Assembly (NCBI GenBank): GCA_035762085.1
Contig: DASTPT010000081.1
Coordinates: 1 to 12,748 of the forward strand
DNA from: HRBIN12 sp035762085
GTDB lineage: Bacteria; Actinomycetota; UBA4738; HRBIN12
Direction of reading: 5' to 3'
DNA length: 12,748 nucleotides
The notes below the pieces were generated by a model, which saw only the letters and a program-made list of their open reading frames with translations, made no database searches and was not told the DNA's origin. Every line of letters starts with the position of its first letter. The first letter of the stretch is position 1. Shown one piece after another: positions 7,589 to 12,748 of this stretch. A program made the position numbers and the translations under genes.

Positions 7589-8992
7589 GTGGGCGGAGGC
7601 GAGGGTCCGAAGGAGGAGTGCGGTCTCTTCGGCGTGTGGGCCCCCGGTGAGGACGTCGCGCGACTGACGTACTTCGGGCTCTTCGCGCAGCAGCATCGGG
7701 GCCAGGAGTCCGCCGGGATGGCGGTCTCCGACGGCGAGCACCTCCTCGTGTACAAGGAGCTCGGGTTGGTCGCCCAGGTCTTCGACGAGGCGACGCTCGC
7801 GACGCTCCAGGGCGATCTGGCCGTCGGACACGTCCGGTACTCGACGACCGGGTCGACGACGTGGGAGAACGCGCAGCCGGCGTTCAAGACCGACGGTCAC
7901 CGCTCCCTGGCGCTCGGCCACAACGGCAACCTCGTGAACACGCTCGAGCTCGCCGAGCGCGCGGGGCGCTCGGGTCGCGCCACCACGGACTCCGATCTCG
8001 TGGCTACGCTGCTGGCCGAGCGGCTGGACGACGGGCTGGAGAGGGCCTGCCTCGAGGTCCTTCCCACGCTCCGTGGCGCGTTCTGCTTCGTGATGATGGA
8101 CGAGCGGAGCGTCTTCGCCGCCCGCGGGCCGCTCGGTCTGCGTCCGCTCTCGATCGGGCGGCTCTCGAGCGGTTTCGTCGTCGCGTCCGAGACCTGCGCG
8201 CTGGACATCGTCGGCGCGTCGTTCGTCCGTGACGTCGAGCCAGGCGAGCTGATCCGGATCGACGACCGAGGCCTCAGGTCGTACCGGTACGCCGAGGGTC
8301 CGCGTCGCGCCCTGTGCGTGTTCGAGTTCGTGTACCTGGCACGCCCCGACTCGATCCTCCGCGGTCGTACCGTCCACGAGGTCCGTCGGGAGCTGGGGCG
8401 CCGGCTCGCCCGCGAGGCTCCCGCCGACGCAGACCTCGTCGTTCCGGTTCCGGACACGGCGATGTCGGCCGCGCAGGGTTATTCGGAGGTATCCGGCATC
8501 CCGTACGGCGAGGGGCTCATGAAGAACCGCTACGTGGGACGGACCTTCATCCAGCCCTCGCAATCGCTCCGAGAGCGCGGCGTGAAGCTGAAGCTGAACC
8601 CGATCCCCGAGACGATCCGTGGCAAGCGCCTCGCCGTGATCGACGACTCGATCGTGCGCGGCACGACGACGCGCCAGATCGTCCAGGCCCTCCGCGAGGC
8701 CGGCGCCGCCGAGGTCCACACCCGGATCACGTGCCCGCCGATCGTGTGGCCGTGCTTCTACGGGATCGACATGTCGACCCGCGCCGAGCTCGTGGCCTCC
8801 GACCTGTCGGTCGAGGAGGTCCGCGGCTACGTCGGGGCGGACTCCCTCGGCTACCTGTCCATGGAGGGGATGGTCGGCTCGACCGGCGCGCCGAAGGGCG
8901 ACCTGTGCCGGGCGTGCTTCGATGGCGAGTACCCGATCGAGATCCCCGAGCACGCCGGCAAGTTCCTGCTCGAGCACCCGGCGAAGTCGTGA
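7589..8992 (+). CDS. purF: Amidophosphoribosyltransferase (glutamine PRPP amidotransferase)
   Basis: PurF commits PRPP and glutamine to purine synthesis, forming 5-phosphoribosylamine. The 467-residue protein has a ten-residue propeptide followed by Cys11 (ECGLFGV), which becomes the N-terminal nucleophile of the glutaminase domain after cleavage, as in the B. subtilis enzyme. QQHRGQESAGM and GHVRYSTTG follow. The C-terminal phosphoribosyltransferase domain carries the PRPP loop VIDDSIVRGTT (350-360). Cys243, Cys389, Cys440 and Cys443 match the four [4Fe-4S] ligands of the B. subtilis-type enzyme, so an oxygen-sensitive cluster is predicted. Feedback inhibition by purine nucleotides is known for the family but cannot be read here. 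GTG 7589 is preferred over GTG 7571 because of propeptide length and the -10-like box just upstream. The stop overlaps the purM start. Confidence 0.97.
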   Translation: MGGGEGPKEECGLFGVWAPGEDVARLTYFGLFAQQHRGQESAGMAVSDGEHLLVYKELGLVAQVFDEATLATLQGDLAVGHVRYSTTGSTTWENAQPAFKTDGHRSLALGHNGNLVNTLELAERAGRSGRATTDSDLVATLLAERLDDGLERACLEVLPTLRGAFCFVMMDERSVFAARGPLGLRPLSIGRLSSGFVVASETCALDIVGASFVRDVEPGELIRIDDRGLRSYRYAEGPRRALCVFEFVYLARPDSILRGRTVHEVRRELGRRLAREAPADADLVVPVPDTAMSAAQGYSEVSGIPYGEGLMKNRYVGRTFIQPSQSLRERGVKLKLNPIPETIRGKRLAVIDDSIVRGTTTRQIVQALREAGAAEVHTRITCPPIVWPCFYGIDMSTRAELVASDLSVEEVRGYVGADSLGYLSMEGMVGSTGAPKGDLCRACFDGEYPIEIPEHAGKFLLEHPAKS

Positions 8993-10002
8993 GCGAGGCC
9001 TACCGCCGGGCGGGCGTCGACCTGGACGCCGCCGCCGAGGCGGTCGCCCTGATCGGCGAGCTGGCTCGGGGGGCGATCCGCCCCGAGGTCATGGAGGGCG
9101 TCGGGGGGTTCGCCGGCCTGTTCCGGATCGGCGAGGGCCGGTACCTGGCGGCCGCGACGGACGGCGTCGGAACGAAGCTCGAGGTCGCGCGTCGTGTGGG
9201 ACGGTTGGACACCGTCGGAATCGACCTCGTGGCGATGTGCGCGGACGACGTCGTCTGCACCGGCGCCGAGCCGCTGTTCCTCCTGGACTACGTGGCGGTG
9301 GGGCGCGTGGTCCCCGAGCGCGTGGCGGCGCTCGTCGCCGGCGTGGCGGAGGGCTGCCGGCGAGCGGGATGCGCGCTCCTCGGAGGGGAGACGGCCGAAC
9401 ACCCGGGCGTGATGGCCGAGGACGCGTTCGATCTGGCGGGGTTCTGCGTCGGCGTCGTGGACGAGGACGTGAGGATCGGAGCCCACCGCGTGCGCGACGG
9501 GGACGTGCTGATCGGGCTCGGCTCGAGCGGGCTGCACTCGAACGGGTACTCGCTGGTGCGACGGGCGTTGCTCGAGGAGGACGGCTACGGGCTCGAGGAG
9601 GTCCTTCCGCGTCTCGGACGGCCGCTCGCCGACGAGCTGCTCGAGCCGACGGCGATCTACGCGCCGCTCGTGCTGGCGATGGCGCGCGACGGACTCGTCC
9701 ACGCGGCGGCGCACGTGACCGGCGGCGGCTTGGCCGAGAACCTCCCGCGCGCGCTGCCCGAGGGACTTGGCGCGACGCTCCGGGAAGGCTCGTGGCCGGT
9801 GCCCCCGATCTTCGACCTCGTCGGCGACGCCGCCGGCGCATCGGCGGAGGAGATGCGGGCGACGTTCAACATGGGGCTCGGCATGGTGCTCGTCGCCCGG
9901 GCCGACCGAGCCGCCGAGGCGCTCGCACGCGCGCGCGCGTTCGACGTCGGCGCGTTCGAGGTGGGCCTGGTGAGCACCGACGCCGGCGTGCGCTTCGACT
10001 GA
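8989..10002 (+). CDS. purM: AIR synthetase (phosphoribosylformylglycinamidine cyclo-ligase)
   Basis: PurM closes the imidazole ring, converting FGAM to AIR with ATP, so it makes the substrate for the PurE step. The 337-residue protein starts at a GTG overlapping the purF stop. Motifs in order are YRRAGVD, ATDGVGTKL, MCADDVVCTGAEPLFLLDY, LLGGETAEHPGV, GLGSSGLHSNGYSLVR and HVTGGGLAENLPR. The D in MCADD and the H in AEHPG, where enterobacterial enzymes have N and M, match Mycobacterium PurM as I recall it and support an actinobacterial origin. Length is normal and no residue expected for function is missing. The ribosome site is weak, so expression probably depends on coupling to purF. It is the last gene of the cluster in this window. 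Confidence 0.98.
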   Translation: MSEAYRRAGVDLDAAAEAVALIGELARGAIRPEVMEGVGGFAGLFRIGEGRYLAAATDGVGTKLEVARRVGRLDTVGIDLVAMCADDVVCTGAEPLFLLDYVAVGRVVPERVAALVAGVAEGCRRAGCALLGGETAEHPGVMAEDAFDLAGFCVGVVDEDVRIGAHRVRDGDVLIGLGSSGLHSNGYSLVRRALLEEDGYGLEEVLPRLGRPLADELLEPTAIYAPLVLAMARDGLVHAAAHVTGGGLAENLPRALPEGLGATLREGSWPVPPIFDLVGDAAGASAEEMRATFNMGLGMVLVARADRAAEALARARAFDVGAFEVGLVSTDAGVRFD

Positions 10003-10050
10003 TCCCCTCGGACCGGCGCGGACGGGTCATGCGCGTGTGGTCCAAGCCCG

Positions 10051-10067
10051 CCGCGCCACGGGCGCGG
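10051..10067 (+). terminator. GC-rich hairpin downstream of purM (possible terminator)
   Basis: A seven-pair perfect stem (CCGCGCC / GGCGCGG) closes a three-base ACG loop about 50 bases after the purM stop. No T-run follows, so this is not a classic intrinsic terminator. GC-only hairpins can act as weak terminators or mRNA end stabilisers in GC-rich bacteria. In DNA of this composition, chance formation is also possible. Confidence 0.3.
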
Positions 10068-10084
10068 GGGACGTCCTCTGGCCC

Positions 10085-10103
10085 CCCGAAACCATCCTTC
10101 GGG
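10085..10103 (+). other. Inverted repeat upstream of the response regulator
   Basis: CCCGAA and TTCGGG form a six-pair perfect inverted repeat around a seven-base spacer, 29 bases upstream of the TACGCT box of the response regulator gene. It could be a hairpin ending purM transcription or an operator half-site pair. There is no T-tract. Low certainty. Confidence 0.3.
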
Positions 10104-10131
10104 CTGATCCCGGAGGCGCGTGTCGTGCCGA

Positions 10132-10137
10132 TACGCT
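10132..10137 (+). promoter_or_regulatory. Candidate -10 box for the response regulator gene
   Basis: TACGCT, the same hexamer as before the channel gene, ends ten bases before the ATG at 10148. There is no strong Shine-Dalgarno sequence in the gap (CGGGAC at best) and no clear -35. It supports an independent transcript for the regulator rather than read-through from purM. Confidence 0.42.
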
Positions 10138-10147
10138 CAAACGGGAC

Positions 10148-10531
10148 ATGGAAACGACGGTCGCGACCAGCGTGCTCGTCGTCGACGACGAGCCTCAGGT
10201 CGTCTGGATGCTCCGGTTCAGCCTCGAGGCCGAGGGCTACCAGACGATCTCCGCCGCCGACGGCCGCGACGCGCTCGAGCAGATCCGGCGGAACAGGCCC
10301 AAGGTCGTCCTCCTCGACATCATGATGCCGGTGATGGACGGCTGGAGCGTTCTCGAGGAGCTCCGCACGCTGCCGGCCGAGGAGCGCCCGCGCGTCGTCG
10401 TCGTCTCGGCGCGAGCGAGCGTGCGCGATCGGGAGAAGGCCCTCGAGCTCGGCGCCGACGTGTTCGTCGCGAAACCGTTCAACATGGACGACCTGCTGGG
10501 TGTCGTCCACGAGCTCGAGCGGGCCGACTGA
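10148..10531 (+). CDS. Single-domain response regulator (CheY-like receiver)
   Basis: The 127-residue protein is one receiver domain with nothing attached. It has the acidic pair Asp13-Asp14 (VLVVDDEP), the phosphoacceptor Asp57 in LLDIMMP, Ser87 at the switch position, Phe106 at the aromatic switch position and Lys109 in AKPF, so it should be phosphorylated normally. With no DNA-binding or enzyme output domain, it must act by protein contact, as part of a phosphorelay or as a CheY/DivK-like signal carrier. No histidine kinase is encoded in the window, so its partner is unknown. An upstream in-frame GTG at 10037 would add 37 residues of poor composition; the ATG at 10148 places the first beta strand where expected. 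Its end converges with the minus-strand operon nine bases away. Confidence 0.93.
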   Translation: METTVATSVLVVDDEPQVVWMLRFSLEAEGYQTISAADGRDALEQIRRNRPKVVLLDIMMPVMDGWSVLEELRTLPAEERPRVVVVSARASVRDREKALELGADVFVAKPFNMDDLLGVVHELERAD

Positions 10532-10540
10532 TCGCCGGCC

Positions 10541-10942
10541 CTAGTGCTCGAAGCGCTGGTGCTCCTTCGGTACGACGGTCGTTCCGATCGCCCGGCACGT
10601 GAGCACGGGCTCGTCGAGGAACTCGGCAGCCGACTCGGAGACGTCGTGGCGGGGTCCTCCCACCTTCCAGACCTCGAACTCGCACCGCCGAGAGGTCGCG
10701 CCCGCCGAGATCATCCGGCCGGTCGCCTCGATCCAGTCGCCGGCATAGAGCGGAGCGAGGAACTCGACGTTCTCGTACGCGCGGAACAACCCCTCGTCGC
10801 CGTCGTAGCGCATCGCCAGCTCGGTGATCAGGTCGCCGACGATCTCGAGCTGCTTCGCGCCGGCGACCAGGTTCCCCCCGTAGTGGGCGTCCTCGGAGCC
10901 GAGCCGACGTCGGATCGATGCGGTGGGCAGTGCGTCGCTCAC
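10541..10942 (-). CDS. kal: Hotdog-fold protein, 3-aminobutyryl-CoA ammonia-lyase-like
   Basis: The 133-residue product has the length and pattern of a single hotdog domain. Its core (SEDAHYGGNLVAGA, residues 16-29; DGDEGLFRAYENVEFLAPLYAGD, 47-69; then ATSRRCEFEVWKV) strongly recalls Kal, the enzyme of lysine fermentation that removes ammonia from 3-aminobutyryl-CoA to give crotonyl-CoA. I am recalling this family without a search, and related hotdog hydratases or thioesterases remain possible. Start GTG 10942 is supported by GGGAGG four bases upstream. The frame is open further upstream but that part has no domain character. It lies 29 bases after the 68-residue gene and downstream of 2-oxoacid dehydrogenase genes, which fits a role in CoA-thioester or amino-acid breakdown. 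None of the other lysine-fermentation genes are visible here. Confidence 0.68.
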   Translation of the reverse strand: MSDALPTASIRRRLGSEDAHYGGNLVAGAKQLEIVGDLITELAMRYDGDEGLFRAYENVEFLAPLYAGDWIEATGRMISAGATSRRCEFEVWKVGGPRHDVSESAAEFLDEPVLTCRAIGTTVVPKEHQRFEH

Positions 10943-10946
10943 GGAG

Positions 10947-10952
10947 CCTCCC
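10947..10952 (-). promoter_or_regulatory. Shine-Dalgarno sequence for the Kal-like gene
   Basis: GGGAGG on the minus strand, four bases before the GTG at 10942, decides the start of the hotdog-protein gene against the much longer open frame upstream. Confidence 0.6.
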
Positions 10953-10971
10953 TGGTGACGGTCCCGGCCGG

Positions 10972-11178
10972 TCAGCCGGGCACGACCTTGCCGAACCGCA
11001 CGCCGCGGAGCGGCACGCGGGCCATCTCGCCGTTCGCGCGACGGACCACGAACGTCTCGGCGCCCTCGTCGTAGTACTCGAGCACGCCGACGGCCTCCCC
11101 GACGAACCCGTTCGGCAGCTCGAACTGGAAGGACACGCGCTTGCCGACGTCCTGCGGGGTGACGAGGTTGCCGCTCAT
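10972..11178 (-). CDS. Small SH3-like protein, similar to a domain of actinobacterial GNAT acetyltransferases
   Basis: The 68-residue protein (starting MSGNLVTPQDVGKRVSF) has alternating hydrophobic strands, GVLEYYDEGAETFVVRRANGEMARVPLRGVRFGKVVP, the look of a five-strand SH3-like barrel. It recalls the N-terminal domain of Rv0428c-type actinobacterial acetyltransferases, where a similar strand pair is followed by VxxxKxVP and then the GNAT domain. Here there is no acetyltransferase: the gene stops and the Kal-like gene begins 29 bases on. Function is unknown; the domain may bind protein or nucleic acid. Coding support comes from codon pattern, conserved-looking beta strands and tight placement between two same-strand genes, 23 bases after the E2 stop. 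The ribosome-site-like AAGGAGG is almost touching the ATG. Confidence 0.65.
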   Translation of the reverse strand: MSGNLVTPQDVGKRVSFQFELPNGFVGEAVGVLEYYDEGAETFVVRRANGEMARVPLRGVRFGKVVPG

Positions 11179-11179
11179 C

Positions 11180-11186
11180 CCTCCTT
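11180..11186 (-). promoter_or_regulatory. AAGGAGG abutting the start of the SH3-like gene
   Basis: AAGGAGG on the minus strand is a perfect Shine-Dalgarno core, but only one base separates it from the ATG at 11178, whereas five to nine is usual. No better start codon lies nearby in frame. Either translation is weak, or the mRNA is leaderless and the match is coincidental. Confidence 0.5.
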
Positions 11187-11192
11187 AGCCTA
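11187..11192 (-). promoter_or_regulatory. Candidate internal -10 box (TAGGCT)
   Basis: TAGGCT on the minus strand fits TANNNT and ends eight bases before the ATG of the SH3-like gene, the same spacing as at purF and the channel gene. It sits in the 23-base gap after E2, so it could give the two downstream genes their own transcript. No -35 box is evident. Confidence 0.35.
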
Positions 11193-11201
11193 GCCGACCG
11201 C

Positions 11202-12371
11202 TCACCGGGGGAGGCCGGCGAGTCGCTCGGGGTCCTCGAGGAGCTCGACGAGCGCACCGAACGCGCGCCCCGCGGTCGCGCCGTCCAGGAGCCGATGGTC
11301 GAAGGTCAGGCTCATCGTGCAGGCGGGACGTGCGACGACCTCCCCGTCGACGACGAGCGCTCTCGGCTCGATCACGCCGAGCGCGAGGATCGCGCCCTGC
11401 GGCGGGTTCAGGATCGGGGTGCCTGCCTCGGACCCGTACGATCCGGTGTTCGTGATGGTGATCGTCCCGCCCGCCATGTCGGCCGGCGCGAGCGCTCCCT
11501 CGCGTGCCGCCGCCGCGAGCCGCGCGATCTCGGCCGCGACCTCCCCGATCCCCATCGCGCCGACGTCCCGAACGACCGGGACGACGAGCCCGCGATCCGT
11601 ATCGGTCGCGATGCTGACATGCACGCTCCGATGCAGATGGATCTCGCTCCGCTCCGCCAGGTACGACCCGTTCAGCCATGGATGGTCGCGGCAGACCTCG
11701 GTGAGCGCCCGGACCACGATCGGCAGCGGCGACAGGCCACGCTCGGTACGGAAGGCCTCGAGCGCCGAGCAATCCACGGTCCGCCAGGTCGTGACCTGCG
11801 GCACCTCCCGCACCACGTTCGAGAGGTTCTCCGCGATCGCCCGCCGCACGGGCGAGATCCGCACGATCTCGACGTCCTCCGGACCGGGCTCGGGGCGACC
11901 GGCTGCAGCGGCCGCCTCGACGTCCTCTCGCGTCACCCGCCCGTCGGGCGCCGTCCCCGAAACGCCCGACAGATCCACCCCGAGTCGCTTGGCCAGCGCC
12001 CGAACCGCCGGCGTCGCGGCCACCGGCGCGGGTGACGACGGACGCGGTCGGCCGGCGACGTCCGTCGGAGCCGGGCTCGGGCGGGCCGGCGCAGCCGGCA
12101 CCTCGCCGGCCACCCCGGCGACCTCGTCCCCAACCATCGCGACGGTGACCAACGGGTCCCCGACCGCCAACGTGGAGCCCTCGGTCGCGTGCAGGGATAC
12201 GACGCGCCCCGCGAACGGTGACGGGATCTCGACGACGGCCTTCGCGGTCTCGACCTCGACGAGCGGCTGATTCAGGGCGACCTCGTCGCCCTCGGCCACG
12301 AGCCAGGAGGAGATCTCGGCCTCCTCGAGCCCCTCGCCCAGGTCCGGCAGGCGGAAGACGCCCTCGGCCAT
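11202..12371 (-). CDS. 2-oxoacid dehydrogenase complex E2 (dihydrolipoamide acyltransferase)
   Basis: E2 forms the core of a 2-oxoacid dehydrogenase complex and transfers the acyl group from lipoate to CoA. In this 389-residue protein, residues 1-79 form one lipoyl domain with Lys44 in VETAKAVVEIPSP as the lipoylation site. A Pro/Ala-rich linker (about 88-117) follows, then the E1/E3-binding domain (about 120-157, AVRALAKRLGVDLSGVSGT...GRVTREDV). The acyltransferase domain (about 170-389) ends with DHRLLDGA, giving catalytic His359 and Asp363. The single lipoyl domain, LGEGLEEAEI start and E1-beta neighbour suggest a branched-chain 2-oxoacid complex, but a pyruvate or acetoin-type complex cannot be excluded, so no symbol is given. 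The ATG at 12371 shares one base with the E1-beta stop (TGATG), indicating coupled translation. Confidence 0.93.
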   Translation of the reverse strand: MAEGVFRLPDLGEGLEEAEISSWLVAEGDEVALNQPLVEVETAKAVVEIPSPFAGRVVSLHATEGSTLAVGDPLVTVAMVGDEVAGVAGEVPAAPARPSPAPTDVAGRPRPSSPAPVAATPAVRALAKRLGVDLSGVSGTAPDGRVTREDVEAAAAAGRPEPGPEDVEIVRISPVRRAIAENLSNVVREVPQVTTWRTVDCSALEAFRTERGLSPLPIVVRALTEVCRDHPWLNGSYLAERSEIHLHRSVHVSIATDTDRGLVVPVVRDVGAMGIGEVAAEIARLAAAAREGALAPADMAGGTITITNTGSYGSEAGTPILNPPQGAILALGVIEPRALVVDGEVVARPACTMSLTFDHRLLDGATAGRAFGALVELLEDPERLAGLPR

Positions 12372-12748
12372 CAGTACGCCACGACCTCGCGCACCGCGGC
12401 CGAGATGCGTTCCGTGTCGGGCAGGTACACGGGCTCGAGCGACGCCGGCGGGTATGGCACGTCCCACCCCGTGACGCGCCGGACCGGCGCCTCGAGGTGA
12501 TCGAACGCTTCCTCGACGATCCGCGCCACGACCTCGGCGCCCATCCCCAGCGTCCGCGGCGCCTCGTGCACGACGACGGCCCGCCCGACCGAGCGGACCA
12601 CCTCGCCGAGCGTCGGGACGTCCAGCGGCGAGAGCGAACGCAGGTCCACCACCATGCATCCGATCTCCTCCGCGGAGAGCGCCTCGGCCGCCTCGAGGCA
12701 TCGGGCGACCATCGCGCCGTACGCGACGAGCACACACGACGTGCCCTC
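12371..12748 (-). CDS. 2-oxoacid dehydrogenase E1 component, beta subunit, 5' partial
   Basis: The frame is open to the right edge of the window; the 125 visible residues are the C-terminal transketolase-like domain of E1-beta, roughly the last third of a protein of about 325. It begins EGTSCVLVAYGAMV and contains VVDLRSLSPLDVPTL, VVVHEAPRTLGMGAEV and the APVRRVTGWDVPYP loop, followed by a typical VYLPDTERI ending. Together with an alpha subunit, presumably encoded beyond the edge, it decarboxylates a 2-oxoacid using thiamine diphosphate and passes the acyl group to E2. Substrate cannot be set from this fragment; the sequence resembles the branched-chain type as well as pyruvate-type heterotetrameric E1. 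Its stop shares a base with the E2 start. Confidence 0.92.
   Translation of the reverse strand, partial: EGTSCVLVAYGAMVARCLEAAEALSAEEIGCMVVDLRSLSPLDVPTLGEVVRSVGRAVVVHEAPRTLGMGAEVVARIVEEAFDHLEAPVRRVTGWDVPYPPASLEPVYLPDTERISAAVREVVAY

Noticed and set aside
7510..7887. N-terminal extension of the channel protein into purF
   Set aside because: The extra 126 residues are antisense to the purF glutaminase domain and have no membrane or domain pattern. The ATG at 7509 gives a normal channel N-terminus.
10037..10147. Upstream GTG start for the response regulator
   Set aside because: It would add 37 residues of non-conserved sequence across the hairpins and the -10-like box. The receiver fold is complete from the ATG at 10148.
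10943..11257. N-terminal extension of the Kal-like protein across the SH3-like gene
   Set aside because: It overlaps the better-supported 68-residue gene in another frame and is Arg-rich. A good ribosome site marks the GTG at 10942.
1..12748. CRISPR arrays, insertion sequences, tRNA/rRNA genes, prophage or toxin modules
   Set aside because: I looked on both strands and found no spaced direct repeats, transposase motifs, terminal repeats or cloverleaf-like segments. The window is almost fully occupied by metabolic genes.

Overview
The window is very GC-rich (about 70% by eye, not counted). It uses many GTG starts and reads as a chromosomal segment of an actinobacterium-like bacterium, probably from a deep-branching or uncultured Actinomycetota lineage. 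Support comes from the small PurS/PurQ/PurL form of FGAM synthetase, PurM motifs of the kind seen in Actinobacteria, -10-like TANNNT boxes very close to start codons, and a small protein resembling a domain known from actinobacterial acetyltransferases. The phylum is an inference; no rRNA or tRNA is present to confirm it.

Positions 1-10002 hold a de novo purine (IMP) biosynthesis cluster on the + strand: purD (5' truncated by the window edge), purE, purB, purC, purS, purQ, purL, then purF and purM. Together these cover PRPP amidotransferase (PurF), GAR synthetase (PurD), FGAM synthetase (PurSQL), AIR synthetase (PurM), the AIR carboxylation step (PurE), SAICAR synthetase (PurC) and adenylosuccinate lyase (PurB). 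purK, purN/purT and purH are not in the window. Six junctions are 4-base start/stop overlaps, so the genes look translationally coupled. The most striking point is that the PurE-family protein keeps the scaffold but has lost most recognised active-site residues, including the catalytic histidine of the SAHR motif.

A minus-strand gene for a six-segment membrane protein with a TVGFGD potassium-channel filter (6802-7509) lies between purL and purF. It splits the pur cluster into two blocks and shares a 79-base divergent control region with purF. After purM come a 145-base intergenic stretch with two GC-rich hairpins and a stand-alone receiver-domain response regulator (10148-10531).

The right end (10541-12748) is a minus-strand operon read inward from the right edge: E1-beta (partial) and E2 of a 2-oxoacid dehydrogenase complex, a 68-residue SH3-like protein, and a hotdog-fold protein resembling 3-aminobutyryl-CoA ammonia-lyase. 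The theme is amino-acid or CoA-thioester catabolism. I saw no CRISPR array, insertion sequence, tRNA or rRNA. No stretch longer than about 145 bases lacks a gene.
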